NCBI RefSeq assembly: GCF_025961575.1
Contig: NZ_JAOQNX010000015.1
Coordinates: 1-64,000 of the forward strand
Direction of reading: 5' to 3'
Length of the DNA stretch: 64,000 nt
From: Rhodoblastus acidophilus
Lineage (GTDB): Bacteria > Pseudomonadota > Alphaproteobacteria > Rhizobiales > Beijerinckiaceae
The notes under the pieces are model-generated. The model made no database searches. It was not told the DNA's origin and saw only the letters and a list, made by a program, of their open reading frames with translations. Every line of letters starts with the position of its first letter. Within the stretch, counting starts at the first letter, position 1. Below are positions 24,190 to 33,086 of the stretch, in pieces. The position numbers and the translations under genes were made by a program.

Positions 24190-24675
24190 CTATTTGTCGT
24201 CCGAGAAGTCGAAGACGGCGTCGACATTGAGCAGCGGCAGGATCTGTCCGCCGACCCGGTTGTAGCCCGAGGCGAATTTCGCCCGCTGCCGTCCGATATG
24301 GGGCGGCGGCGCGATGGCGTTGTCCGGCGTCAGCGTCAGCACGTCGCCGACCTCGTCCACGAGAAGGGCGAAGGCCTCCTTGTGATGTTCGATGCCGATG
24401 GCGAGGCTTCCCGGCCCGCCCGCTTCCGGCTCCAGGCCGAGGCGGCGGCGCAGGCTCACCGCGGTGACGATCTTGCCGCGCAGGTTCACCAGCCCGACAA
24501 TGTCGGCCGGACCGCCCGGCGCCGGCGTCACCGAGCCGATGCGGAAGATGGTCTGCACCTGGGTGACCGGCAGGCCAAAGGTGTCTCCGGCCACCTTGAT
24601 CGAGAAATAGCCATCCAGCGCATTCCCGGCGGTCTGGAGACCGTCGCGCAACACTTTCGAGGGTTCGTAGCTCAT
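24190..24675 (-). CDS. cheW: Chemotaxis coupling protein CheW
   Basis: A 161-residue CheW with the expected YFSIKVAGDTFGLPVTQVQTIFR start and the GLVNLRGKIVTAVSLRRRLGL core. It links chemoreceptors to CheA. Its ATG overlaps the cheA stop (ATGA). Confidence 0.95.
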   Translation of the reverse strand: MSYEPSKVLRDGLQTAGNALDGYFSIKVAGDTFGLPVTQVQTIFRIGSVTPAPGGPADIVGLVNLRGKIVTAVSLRRRLGLEPEAGGPGSLAIGIEHHKEAFALLVDEVGDVLTLTPDNAIAPPPHIGRQRAKFASGYNRVGGQILPLLNVDAVFDFSDDK

Positions 24676-27473
24676 GCGGCCGCTCCGGCGAAAAGATCTT
24701 CGTCTTGCATGTCGTTCTGTTGCTCGATGCAGGCGCGGATCAGATCGAGCAACTGATTGCGCTGGAACTTGCCGACCGCGCCGGCCATGCCGGCGGCCGC
24801 CGCCGCGCGCTGGATCTCACGCGTCGCATAGGGCGCGAGCGCGATCATCGGGAAGGCGGCGCCGGCTTCGCGCAGCCGCTCCGCCAGTTCGTAGCCGGCG
24901 ACGTCGGGAAGCTCGACATCGATCAGCGCCGCATCGAAGGGACCGGAATGGCCGACCGCCGAGACGCCCTGCGCGCCCGTCCCGGCCTTGACCACTTCGA
25001 AGCCATGCGCCTGAAGCGTGGAGGCGAGCATGTCGCGGAAGAAGGCGGCGTCGTCGATCAGCAGCAGCCGGCTCTTGCGGTCCTTGGGCCGCTCGGCCTG
25101 CGGACGCACAATGTCGATGAAATGCGCGATGTCGAGCAGTTCGACCACCTTGCCGTTGATCTCTGCGGCGCCGACAATGCCGGGCTGGTCGCCGGCGATC
25201 TCGACGTCGAGCTTCTCCTCGATAATGTCGACGATGGCGTCGATGAGCAGGCCGAAGGGCTCGCCATCCGGGCTGACGACGAACACGGTGTTGTCGCCTT
25301 CCTTGACCATCACGTCCGGCGCGGCGGAGACGATCGGCATCAGGCGGCCCTGGTGCTGCATCAGCATCATGCCGTTCGAGAATTCGATCTTCTCCGAGGA
25401 GACCGTCTCGATGCGGGCGATGTTGGACAAAGGCAGGACCTTGTCCACGCCGGTTCCGGCGCGGAAATAGACCAGCCTCGTCCGGTCGCCGACGCGCAGC
25501 GAGCCGCTTTCGACATGGGCGGCCGAGCCTTCGCGCGACTGCTCGAGTCCGAGCGCCTGGCAGACGCCGTTGGGATCGAGGATCAGCACCACCGAACCGT
25601 CGCCGAGAATGGTGTGGCCGGAGAAGGAGGACAGATGCGACAGCGAGCCGCCCATCGGCTTGACCACGATTTCCTGCACGTCCACCACCGCGTCGACGGT
25701 GATGCCGAAAGCATGGGCGCCGACGCGCATGATCACGGCGAGCTGCTCGGCTTCGGCGGTGCGGTTTTCCGGCGGGGCGAGATGCAGCAGTTCGGCGAGG
25801 CTGCCGATCGGCAGGACCGCTTCGCGCAGCTGCAGGATTTTCGAGCCCTGCACCAGTTCGATCTTGTGTTCGCCGCCGTTGAGGCCGACGGCCTCGACCA
25901 CGGAATGCTGCGGCAAAGCGAAACGCTGGCCGCTGGCCTCGACGATCAGCGCCGGCGCGATGGCGAGCGTCAGCGGAATCTTCAGCGCGAATTTCGCGCC
26001 CTTGCCGGGCGTCGAGGTCAAGGCGACGGAACCGCCGATCGCCTGGATGTTCTCGCGCACCACGTCCATGCCGACGCCGCGCCCGGACACATTGGTGACC
26101 TTTTCGGCGGTGGAGAAACCGGCCGCGAAGATGAAGCGGTAGATCTCCTCGTCGCTCATCCGCTCCAGCTGTTGGGCCGAAGCGACGCCGAGCTGGATCG
26201 CCTTCTTCTTGATCTTGTTGATGTCGAGGCCGCGCCCGTCGTCGGCGATCTCGATGGTGATCTGTCCCGCCTCATGGGCGGCGGAGACGCGCACCGTGCC
26301 GGCGGCGGGCTTGCCCACGCGCAGGCGCTCCTCGGGCGTCTCGATGCCGTGGTCGGCGCAATTGCGCACCAGATGGGTCAGCGGATCGCGGATGAGGTCG
26401 ATGAGCTGGCGGTCGAGTTCGGTGTCGGCGCCCTCGGTGACCAGATTGATCTTCTTGTTCAGATCATTGGCGAGGTCGCGGATCATGCGCGGCAGGTTGG
26501 AGAACACCCGCTCCACCGGCTGCATGCGGGCGCGCATCACCGCGTCCTGCAGGTCGGTCGTCATGGTCGACAGCCGCTGCAGCGGCGATTTCAGCGTCTC
26601 GTCTTCCTTGTGCCGCGTCAGCTCGATGAGCTGGTTGCGGGTCAGGACCAGCTCGGAGACCAGATTCATGATCCGCTCGAGCGTATTCAAATTGATGCGG
26701 ATCGTGTCCGCGCCCTTGGCGCGGCCCTCGCCGGATTCGCCGGCCTTGGCGGCGGCGGGGTGGGCCGCATCCGACGCGCCCTTGGCGGCGGGGGCGGTGG
26801 GCGCGGGCTCCGGCGCCTTGGCGGGTTCGGCTTTCGCCGCAGCCGCCTGTTCGCGGCGGACGTCGAGCTTGGCGGCGCGCAGCGAAGCGACCAGCGCGTC
26901 GAGCGATTCCTGAGTGGCGGGGCGCGTGACGACTTCCGCCGCGGGCTCGGCCGGCCATTCCTCGGGCGCGGCGGCGACCGGCTCCGGTTCGGGTTCCGGT
27001 TCGGGCTCGACAACCTCGTCGACCACCGGCTCCGGCTCGGCTTCCGCCACGAGGGGCGCTTCTGCGGAGGCCGCAGCGTCGGCGGCTTCGCCGCCTTGGC
27101 AGATCGCCACCTGGCGTTCGAGCAGCGCGATCATCTCGCTGTCGTCGCCATCGGGCTCCTGGCCGGTTTCCTCGAGATCGCCCAACAGCACCTTGACCTG
27201 GTCGACGGCGGTGAGAATGGCGGAGACGACATCCGGCGTCGCCGTCGCGCCTTCGCGCAGACAGCCGATCAGGCTTTCGGCGTGATGGGTCAGCCGCTGC
27301 AGACGCTCCAGGCCGAGGAAGCCGCAGGTGCCCTTGATGGTGTGCACCAGCCGGAAGATGCTGGAGATCAGCGCCGCATCTTCCGGATTGCGTTCGAATT
27401 CGACGATCTGCGCCGAGGCCGCTTCAATCTGCTCCGCCGATTCGGCGAGGAATTCCATCAACATTTCATCCAT
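24672..27473 (-). CDS. cheA: Hybrid chemotaxis kinase CheA with C-terminal receiver
   Basis: A 933-residue CheA. It has an HPt domain with the phospho-accepting H44 (RLVHTIKGTCGFL), an acidic Glu/Pro-rich linker (about 130-270), a dimerisation region, and a HATPase domain with the N box (HLVRNCADHGIETPEERL) and G boxes. A CheW-like P5 domain is followed by a second CheW-like stretch (RTRLVYFRAGTGVDKVLPLSNI...). A terminal receiver domain (RLLLIDDAAFFRDM, ALIDVELPDVAG) completes it. Such hybrids are known in alphaproteobacteria; the receiver may act as a phosphate sink. There is no obvious P2 domain for CheY binding. It is cotranscribed with cheW and cheY. Confidence 0.95.
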   Translation of the reverse strand: MDEMLMEFLAESAEQIEAASAQIVEFERNPEDAALISSIFRLVHTIKGTCGFLGLERLQRLTHHAESLIGCLREGATATPDVVSAILTAVDQVKVLLGDLEETGQEPDGDDSEMIALLERQVAICQGGEAADAAASAEAPLVAEAEPEPVVDEVVEPEPEPEPEPVAAAPEEWPAEPAAEVVTRPATQESLDALVASLRAAKLDVRREQAAAAKAEPAKAPEPAPTAPAAKGASDAAHPAAAKAGESGEGRAKGADTIRINLNTLERIMNLVSELVLTRNQLIELTRHKEDETLKSPLQRLSTMTTDLQDAVMRARMQPVERVFSNLPRMIRDLANDLNKKINLVTEGADTELDRQLIDLIRDPLTHLVRNCADHGIETPEERLRVGKPAAGTVRVSAAHEAGQITIEIADDGRGLDINKIKKKAIQLGVASAQQLERMSDEEIYRFIFAAGFSTAEKVTNVSGRGVGMDVVRENIQAIGGSVALTSTPGKGAKFALKIPLTLAIAPALIVEASGQRFALPQHSVVEAVGLNGGEHKIELVQGSKILQLREAVLPIGSLAELLHLAPPENRTAEAEQLAVIMRVGAHAFGITVDAVVDVQEIVVKPMGGSLSHLSSFSGHTILGDGSVVLILDPNGVCQALGLEQSREGSAAHVESGSLRVGDRTRLVYFRAGTGVDKVLPLSNIARIETVSSEKIEFSNGMMLMQHQGRLMPIVSAAPDVMVKEGDNTVFVVSPDGEPFGLLIDAIVDIIEEKLDVEIAGDQPGIVGAAEINGKVVELLDIAHFIDIVRPQAERPKDRKSRLLLIDDAAFFRDMLASTLQAHGFEVVKAGTGAQGVSAVGHSGPFDAALIDVELPDVAGYELAERLREAGAAFPMIALAPYATREIQRAAAAAGMAGAVGKFQRNQLLDLIRACIEQQNDMQDEDLFAGAAA

Positions 27474-27485
27474 GGCGCCAATCCA

Positions 27486-27986
27486 TCAGCTGTTCTTGTT
27501 GCGGGAGCGGGACGCGCCCGCGGATGAGGGGCCGCCCTCGTTGATCAGCCGGTTCACATAGGCCAGGCCGATCCGCATCTGCTCGGCGGTGGCCTCGCAG
27601 GATCCGACGATCGAATCCGGATAGTCGGGCCGGGTGGATTCCTCCGCCAGCGTGCGCTGCGCGTCGACGACGATCTCGTTCAGGCGCATGAGGACGGATT
27701 CGAATTTCTTGCGCAGCGCCGGATCGACCTTTTCATAGGCCTCCAGGGCGTGCTTGGCGTCGGGCAGGGTCGACTGCGCGAAATATTCCGTATAGGTCCG
27801 CGGCTGCCAGGCGAGCGCCTCCTCGGTCATCTCCGGCATGGTCGGCAGGAATTCGAGCAGGAGCAGGATTTCATTGAAAACATTGAGGTAATCGTTCGCG
27901 AGCCCGGTCGTCGGATTGACGATCCCGAGCGCGGGCTCGGCGACCGGGGCAGGCGCTGAAAAGTCGTCGTCCTTCACCTGAAGCAT
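27486..27986 (-). CDS. Unnamed chemotaxis-operon protein upstream of cheA
   Basis: A 166-residue soluble, mostly helical protein starting MLQVKDDDFSAPAP, with the core DYLNVFNEILLLLEFLPTMPEM and KVDPALRKKFESVLMRLNEIV. The tail is Ser/Arg/Asn-rich. I do not recognise a named family, although a gene like this often precedes cheA in rhizobia. It is the first gene of the cheA-cheW-cheY unit, 12 bp before cheA, so it probably acts on the kinase or its localisation. Confidence 0.65.
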   Translation of the reverse strand: MLQVKDDDFSAPAPVAEPALGIVNPTTGLANDYLNVFNEILLLLEFLPTMPEMTEEALAWQPRTYTEYFAQSTLPDAKHALEAYEKVDPALRKKFESVLMRLNEIVVDAQRTLAEESTRPDYPDSIVGSCEATAEQMRIGLAYVNRLINEGGPSSAGASRSRNKNS

Positions 27987-28260
27987 AGCCACTCCGCGAC
28001 ACCCGCATAAGTTGTGTTCAAGATGATTTGCTCGCAAACCGATAATAAACGGTTACCATAGACGCGCCGAACACACCCTCCTGGTTGTAAATTGCAAAAT
28101 TGTTGCAAGACCGCGACCAACACATGCAACTCTGCGTTGAGCATCTGTTAACAAAGTCACGCCAAGATGAAGATGCAGATCAGGCGCGCGACGCCGGCGG
28201 CGCCGGATGAGCGATGGCGGGAGACACGTCAATGAAAATATCAGGAGCGAAGCCGCCAAA

Positions 28261-29301
28261 ATGCTGAAGCAACAGCCGGCCACCCAGCCCATTCGCGTTC
28301 TCGTCGTGGACGATTCCAGCTTCATGCGGAACGCCATCACGCGACACATCCATCGCGACGCCCGCTTCCGCGTGGTGGACACCGCCACCAACGGCCGCGA
28401 GGCCGTCGCCAAGGCGGAGCAGATCAAGCCCGACGTCATCACCATGGACGTCGAAATGCCGGAAATGAACGGCCTGGACGCGCTGAAGCAGATTCTGGCG
28501 AAATCGTCGATTCCCGTGATCATGGTGTCGTCGCAGACCGACGCCGGCGCCAAGACCACGATCCAGGCGCTGCAGCTCGGCGCCATGGATTTCATTCCCA
28601 AGGCCGGCGGCTTCGAGCAATTGCACGAAAAGCTGCACGCCGTGGTGGGCGCCACCCGCGCCCGCCAGCGCCCCATGGTCGCGCCCTCGCCGGCCCCGGC
28701 GCCGCGCCGCGCGCTGCCGATGCGCGTCACGCACAGCAAGCCGAAACTGGTGGTGATCGGCTCCTCGACCGGCGGCCCGCGCGCTTTGTGCCAGGTGCTC
28801 CAGGGCCTGCCGAAAAATTTTCCCGCCCCGATCGTCATCGCCCAGCACATGCCGCCGCAGTTCACGGCGGCCATGGCCAAATGGCTGAGCGACGTCTGCG
28901 CGATCAGCGTGGTGGAGGCCGCCGACGACATGCCGCTCCAACCCGGCGTCGCCTATGTCGGGCCGGGCGGCATGATGTTCCGCATTGTCAACGGCAAGAC
29001 GAAGATTTCGCCCGCGCAGGGCGAGAGCCTTTACAAGCCGAGCGTCGACGTGCTCGCCGAAAGCGCGGCGTCGGGCTATGGCGGCCAGGTGCTCGCCATC
29101 ATGCTGACCGGCATGGGCAATGACGGCGCCAAAGGGTTTGGCAAACTCAAGGACGGCGGCGCCTTCGTGGTGGCGCAGGACCAGGCGACATCGTCGGTCT
29201 GGGGCATGCCGCGCGCCGTGACCGAGAACGGCTGCGCCGACGAGGTTTTGCCGGTGGGCGACATCGGCAAGCGCATCAAGACGATGTTCGGTCTGGCGTG
29301 A
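28261..29301 (+). CDS. cheB: Chemotaxis methylesterase/glutamine deamidase CheB
   Basis: A 346-residue CheB. The receiver has D63 in TMDVEMPEMNG; a Pro/Ala/Arg linker follows (about 135-158). The methylesterase domain has the catalytic Ser (S169, GSSTGGPRAL), His (H196, AQHMPPQF) and Asp (MLTGMGNDG). It removes methyl groups from receptors when phosphorylated by CheA. It is transcribed divergently from the cheA operon. The start at 28261 is chosen over 28207 because AGGAG lies about 13-15 bases upstream and the family N-terminus fits. Confidence 0.95.
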   Translation: MLKQQPATQPIRVLVVDDSSFMRNAITRHIHRDARFRVVDTATNGREAVAKAEQIKPDVITMDVEMPEMNGLDALKQILAKSSIPVIMVSSQTDAGAKTTIQALQLGAMDFIPKAGGFEQLHEKLHAVVGATRARQRPMVAPSPAPAPRRALPMRVTHSKPKLVVIGSSTGGPRALCQVLQGLPKNFPAPIVIAQHMPPQFTAAMAKWLSDVCAISVVEAADDMPLQPGVAYVGPGGMMFRIVNGKTKISPAQGESLYKPSVDVLAESAASGYGGQVLAIMLTGMGNDGAKGFGKLKDGGAFVVAQDQATSSVWGMPRAVTENGCADEVLPVGDIGKRIKTMFGLA

Positions 29302-29310
29302 AGAAAAATC

Positions 29311-29395
29311 CCTTCTCCCCTCGCGGGAGAAGCTGGCCCCGAAGGGCGTCGAAAGGCGCCCGTCTTTCGACGGGCTTTGGCGCTGGATGAGGGGG
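29311..29395. repeat. Dispersed palindromic repeat, family A
   Basis: The block starts CCTTCTCCCCTCGCGGGAG and ends GGATGAGGGGG. Copies with the same start and end occur at 56.7 and 60.2 kb. This copy carries an internal hairpin built on GAAAGGCGCCCGTCTTTCG. Confidence 0.75.
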
Positions 29396-29407
29396 CCGCG
29401 CAGTGAA

Positions 29408-29435
29408 TAAAAAGGGCGTCGTTCGACGCCCTTTT
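29408..29435. terminator. Bidirectional terminator between cheB and the flgF operon
   Basis: The sequence AAAAGGGCGTCG-TT-CGACGCCCTTTT forms a perfect hairpin with A/T tails on both sides, between two convergent units. Confidence 0.85.
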
Positions 29436-29473
29436 GCGCAAGCCGCCTTCGCCCTCGAGGGAAAAGGGCGCCC

Positions 29474-29953
29474 CTATTTCGCGTCCGGCGGCGCCGCCTG
29501 CGCCAGCGAGCGCACGCTCGCCACCACGATCCAATATTCCGCCATGCGCCGGATCGCGATGATCTTGCCGATCTCCGGCATGTCGTCGCCGACCCTGATG
29601 CGGCGATAGCCTTCCGATGTCTCCAGCAGCGCGCTGTCGGGGTTGAGCTCGACAATGCGCAGGTCGCGGCGCGCGGTTTCCGCTTTCGCCGGCGCGCGAA
29701 TCTGCGTCGCGCCGATCGGCGTCATGTCGATCTCCAAAACCTTGCCGGTGCGCTTGGGATCGCTCTGCGCCGGCGCGCCGCGCAGCGCCGCCTCGACGGC
29801 GCGCACCCGGTTGGGCTGCGCGAAGAGAGCGAATTCCTCCATCGCATTGACGCGCGGGGCCTCGCCCTGATGGTTGACCATATAGGCGGCGAACCAGACG
29901 GAACCGGCGGCGCACGCCAATCCCACGCCCTTGAGCGCCAAATCGCTCGTCAT
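29474..29953 (-). CDS. Membrane-anchored protein downstream of fliI
   Basis: A 159-residue protein with one N-terminal membrane helix (ALKGVGLACAAGSVWFAAYMV) and a periplasmic domain ending in a small beta-rich part (IRVGDDMPEIGKIIAIRRMAEYWIVV). The ATG at 29953 is supported by GGAG eight bases upstream; a TTG further up overlaps the fliI stop. Family not recognised. Its place as third gene of flgF-fliI suggests a flagellar accessory role. Confidence 0.65.
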   Translation of the reverse strand: MTSDLALKGVGLACAAGSVWFAAYMVNHQGEAPRVNAMEEFALFAQPNRVRAVEAALRGAPAQSDPKRTGKVLEIDMTPIGATQIRAPAKAETARRDLRIVELNPDSALLETSEGYRRIRVGDDMPEIGKIIAIRRMAEYWIVVASVRSLAQAAPPDAK

Positions 29954-29988
29954 TTCATTGCTCCATCTTCCAAAATTCTCGAAAGGGT

Positions 29989-31326
29989 TCAACCAGCCGG
30001 CTTGTCCGACTGCAGCGCATTGGCCAGTTCGCGGAACGCATCCAGGCTCGGCGGGTCCTCGCGGGACTGGTTCATCGCTTCGTAGATTTTCGGCGTGAAC
30101 CCGACCGCCTGGTCCATCAGCGGGTCCGATCCCGCCTGGTAGCCGCCCATCAGACGCAGATCGCGCGAGGATTCGAACCGCGAAATCATCGCCCGCAGCC
30201 GCATCACCAGCGCGCGCTGGTCCTTGGTCCAGACGTGATGGGCGAGGCGCGACACCGACGACAGCACATTGACGGCGGGATAGCGCGCCTGGTCGGCGAT
30301 GGCGCGGTCGAGCACGATATGGCCGTCGAGCGTGCCGCGAATATTGTCGGCGACGGGATCGTTGTGATCGTCGCCGTCGACCAGCACCGAAAACACGCCG
30401 GTGATGGCGCCGCCGCCAATCTCCCCGGGCCCGGCGCGCTCAAGAAGTTTCGGCAATTCCGTGAACACGCTGGGCGCATAGCCGCGCGCCACCGCCGGTT
30501 CGCCCGCCGCCAGCGCCACGTCGCGCGCCGCATGGGCGAAGCGGGTGATGGAATCCACGATCAACAGGACGGACTCGCCCTCGTCGCGCAAATGCTCCGC
30601 GATGGTCATGGCGGTTTTGGGGGCGAGGCGGCGCATCATGGCGCTTTCGTCCGCCGTGGACACCACGGTGATCGCCAGCCGGCGATTGTCGCCCAGCGCC
30701 TCTTCCAGAAATTCACGCACCTCGCGGCCGCGCTCGCCAACCAGCGCGATCACCACGCTGTCGAAGCCGGGGGAGCCCGCGAGCATGGCGAGCAGCGTCG
30801 ATTTTCCCACGCCCGAGCCGGCGAAAATGCCGACGCGCTGCCCCGCGCAGAGCGGGGTGAAGAAATCGATGACGCGCACGCCGCTGCGGATCGGGTTTTG
30901 CACGCGTTCGCGGCGCATGGCGGCCGGGGGCTCCGCATCGATGGGCAGCGACCGCTCGCCCTCCATGAGAGGCCCCTCGCCGTCGATCGGCGCGCCCAAC
31001 GCATTGATGACGCGCCCCTTCCAGGAATGATGCGGCTTCAGGCGCAAAGGCCGGGTGCGAAAAGCGAGATTGCCCACCCCGCCCTCAACGCGCGCGTCAA
31101 AGGATTTGACGGTCACCCCGTCCATGTCGATCTTCACGACCTCGCCGGGCGAGGTCCGGCCCTCGAGGTCGAGCCCGACGACATCGCCCAGTTTCAGATA
31201 GCGCGACAGGCCCGCGACCCGATAGGCCGACGGGCCGACCTCCGTGACCACGCCGCCGACCCGCACGGGATCGAGGCGGAGATCGGCTTCGAGGACCTCG
31301 CGATGCAAACGCTCCAGGGCTTCCAT
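29989..31326 (-). CDS. fliI: Flagellar export ATPase FliI
   Basis: A 445-residue F1-beta-like ATPase with Walker A GSGVGKST (170-177), Walker B VLLIVDSITRFAHA and the FliI-type PRIP region. It powers or primes export of flagellar subunits, with FliH and FliJ. Its ATG lies four bases after the flgF stop. Confidence 0.97.
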   Translation of the reverse strand: MEALERLHREVLEADLRLDPVRVGGVVTEVGPSAYRVAGLSRYLKLGDVVGLDLEGRTSPGEVVKIDMDGVTVKSFDARVEGGVGNLAFRTRPLRLKPHHSWKGRVINALGAPIDGEGPLMEGERSLPIDAEPPAAMRRERVQNPIRSGVRVIDFFTPLCAGQRVGIFAGSGVGKSTLLAMLAGSPGFDSVVIALVGERGREVREFLEEALGDNRRLAITVVSTADESAMMRRLAPKTAMTIAEHLRDEGESVLLIVDSITRFAHAARDVALAAGEPAVARGYAPSVFTELPKLLERAGPGEIGGGAITGVFSVLVDGDDHNDPVADNIRGTLDGHIVLDRAIADQARYPAVNVLSSVSRLAHHVWTKDQRALVMRLRAMISRFESSRDLRLMGGYQAGSDPLMDQAVGFTPKIYEAMNQSREDPPSLDAFRELANALQSDKPAG

Positions 31327-31330
31327 GCGC

Positions 31331-32062
31331 TCAGCCTCCGTTCGGCGAGCCGAGGCTCTTGATGGCGTCGTTCAGATTGGTCTCGGTGTTTTCGACCGCC
31401 CGGGCGGCGCTTTCGAAGGCGCGCTGGATGTTCACCATCCGGGCGATCTCGAGGATCGGATTGACGTTCGAGCCCTCGGTCGAGCCCTGCAGCACGCCAT
31501 TGTTGTTGAAATCGAGCACCGGCGTTCCCGGCCGGTCCGACTTCACCGCCGAATTGTCGACCCGCGTCAGCTTGGCCTCGGGATCGAGCAGATAAAGGCC
31601 GATGGCGCCGAGCTGGCGGCCGTTCTGGCTGATCATGCCGTCGGAGGCGATCACCGGCGCGCCGGCGGAGCCGTCGAGCGTGATGCCGGCGCCGCCGGCG
31701 TCGAGCACGGGATAATTGTTGACGGTGAGCAGCGCGCCGGTCGCATCCATGTGCATCCGCCCGTCGCGCGTATAGGAGATCCCGTCCGGGGTCTTGATGG
31801 CGAAAAAGCCCTCGCCGCGCACCGCAATGTCGAGCGGATCGCCGGTGCGCTGGATCTCGCCCGTCTTGCGCGAAATATAGCTGTCGCCGGTGACGGCGAA
31901 GGCGACGGGCGTCGGCGCGTGGCGCGACAGATGCGAGGCGAAGCTGATTTCTTCGGCGCGGAAGCCGGCGGTGTTCACGTTGGCGATATTGTGGGCGATC
32001 GTGTCGATGCGCTTTTGCAGCGCCGATTGCCCCGAAAGCGTGACGTAAAGACTCGATTGCAT
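31331..32062 (-). CDS. flgF: Proximal rod protein FlgF
   Basis: A 243-residue rod protein with the N-terminal motif DTIAHNIANVNTAGFRAEE, the FlgF core (LDIAVRGEGFFAIKTPDG) and the C-terminal helix (EGSNVNPILEIARMVNIQRAFESA). The start at 32062 matches the family N-terminus (MQSSLYVTLSGQSALQ); an in-frame upstream ATG would add residues encoded in promoter sequence. It leads the flgF-fliI unit. Confidence 0.96.
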   Translation of the reverse strand: MQSSLYVTLSGQSALQKRIDTIAHNIANVNTAGFRAEEISFASHLSRHAPTPVAFAVTGDSYISRKTGEIQRTGDPLDIAVRGEGFFAIKTPDGISYTRDGRMHMDATGALLTVNNYPVLDAGGAGITLDGSAGAPVIASDGMISQNGRQLGAIGLYLLDPEAKLTRVDNSAVKSDRPGTPVLDFNNNGVLQGSTEGSNVNPILEIARMVNIQRAFESAARAVENTETNLNDAIKSLGSPNGG

Positions 32063-32098
32063 GACGCCGAAGTCCGACCTTGGTGAATGCGAAAACGC

Positions 32099-32113
32099 GT
32101 GCTTGCGCCGAAC
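32099..32113 (-). promoter_or_regulatory. Flagellar box before flgF (proximal copy)
   Basis: The minus-strand sequence is GTTCGGCGCAAGCAC, 36 bp before the flgF ATG. The right half CGCAAGC fits the shared element; the left half is poor. Confidence 0.45.
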
Positions 32114-32123
32114 ATTAACCATG

Positions 32124-32170
32124 GCGCTGGCGCGAGGCTGACTCCCCGGGCGTCAGCCTCGCGCCAGCCC
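32124..32170. promoter_or_regulatory. Divergent pair of flagellar boxes forming a palindrome (flgF/motA)
   Basis: CTGGCGCGAGGCTGAC and its exact complement GTCAGCCTCGCGCCAG are separated by nine bases. Each arm carries one GCCTCGCGCCAG box, one facing flgF (32124-32138) and one facing motA (32156-32170). The motA box ends 43 bp before the motA GTG. Confidence 0.8.
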
Positions 32171-32213
32171 GGGCAGGCACTAATGGAGGCCAAGCTTCAA
32201 GCGGAGAGCCCAC

Positions 32214-33083
32214 GTGAATTTCGTCATCGGTCTGGCCATTTCATTCGGGTGCATGCTCGGCGGCTACGTCGCCATCGGCGGCCATTTGCACACGCTGATG
32301 CAGCCCTATGAGTTCCTGATTCTGGGCGGCGCGGCGCTCGGCATTTTCGTGGTGCAGAACCCGATGCCGGTGATCAAGGATTCCGGCTCCGCCATCATGG
32401 AGGCCATTCTCAGCAAGGGCCCGAAACAGAAGGACTTCTTGGACCTTCTCACCCTTCTGCACGCCCTGATGCGCGAAATGCGCGGCAAGTCGCGCGGCGA
32501 GGTCGAAGCCCATATCGACAATCCCGCGGAATCCCCGATCTTCCAGGCGCACCCCAAAATCCTGGCCAACAAGCTGCTCACGAATTTCATCTGCGACTAC
32601 GCCCGCCTGATCATCATCGGCACGGCCCGCGCCTTCGAGATCGAGGCGCTGATGGACGAGGAAATCCAGACGCTGACCTATGACAAGCTGAAGCCGTACA
32701 ACTCGCTCACCAGCGTCAGCGACGGTTTTCCCGCGCTCGGCATTGTCGCGGCGGTGCTCGGCATCATCCACGCCATGGGCGCGCTGGACCAGGGGCCGGA
32801 AGTGCTCGGCGGCCTGATCGGCGCCTCGCTGGTCGGCACGTTTTCGGGCATTTTCGCCTCTTATGGCATCCTCGGGCCGCTGGCCGCTCTCATCAAGACG
32901 ACGCGAACCAAAATGCTGAGGCAGTTCGTGCTGGTGAAGCAGACCCTGCTCGCCTACATGAACGGCGCCATGCCGCAGATCGCGGTCGAGTTCGGCCGGA
33001 AAACCATCCCCGCCAAGGAGCGCCCCACCATCGACGAGGTGGAGAGCGAGACCACCGGCGGCGGCGAGAAAGCGGCGGCCTGA
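32214..33083 (+). CDS. motA: Flagellar motor stator protein MotA
   Basis: A 289-residue MotA with four membrane helices (about 1-22, 34-50, 170-190 and 200-225) and the large cytoplasmic loop between the second and third. Family stretches FPALGIVAAVLGIIHAMG and LVGTFSGIFASYGILGPLA are present. It starts with GTG (GGAG nine bases before). It conducts ions with MotB, encoded at 8.5 kb. First gene of motA-fliM-fliN-fliG-flhB. Confidence 0.97.
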   Translation: MNFVIGLAISFGCMLGGYVAIGGHLHTLMQPYEFLILGGAALGIFVVQNPMPVIKDSGSAIMEAILSKGPKQKDFLDLLTLLHALMREMRGKSRGEVEAHIDNPAESPIFQAHPKILANKLLTNFICDYARLIIIGTARAFEIEALMDEEIQTLTYDKLKPYNSLTSVSDGFPALGIVAAVLGIIHAMGALDQGPEVLGGLIGASLVGTFSGIFASYGILGPLAALIKTTRTKMLRQFVLVKQTLLAYMNGAMPQIAVEFGRKTIPAKERPTIDEVESETTGGGEKAAA

Positions 33084-33086
33084 TCC

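Noticed and set aside
24705-27527. A 940-codon open frame antisense to cheA
   Set aside because: It is an exact shadow of a clear CheA; its product is Arg/Gly/His-rich without domains, as expected for the complement of GC-rich codons.
28080-28165. CtrA-like half sites between the cheA operon and cheB
   Set aside because: Single TTAAC half sites are present but no second half at the seven-base spacing.
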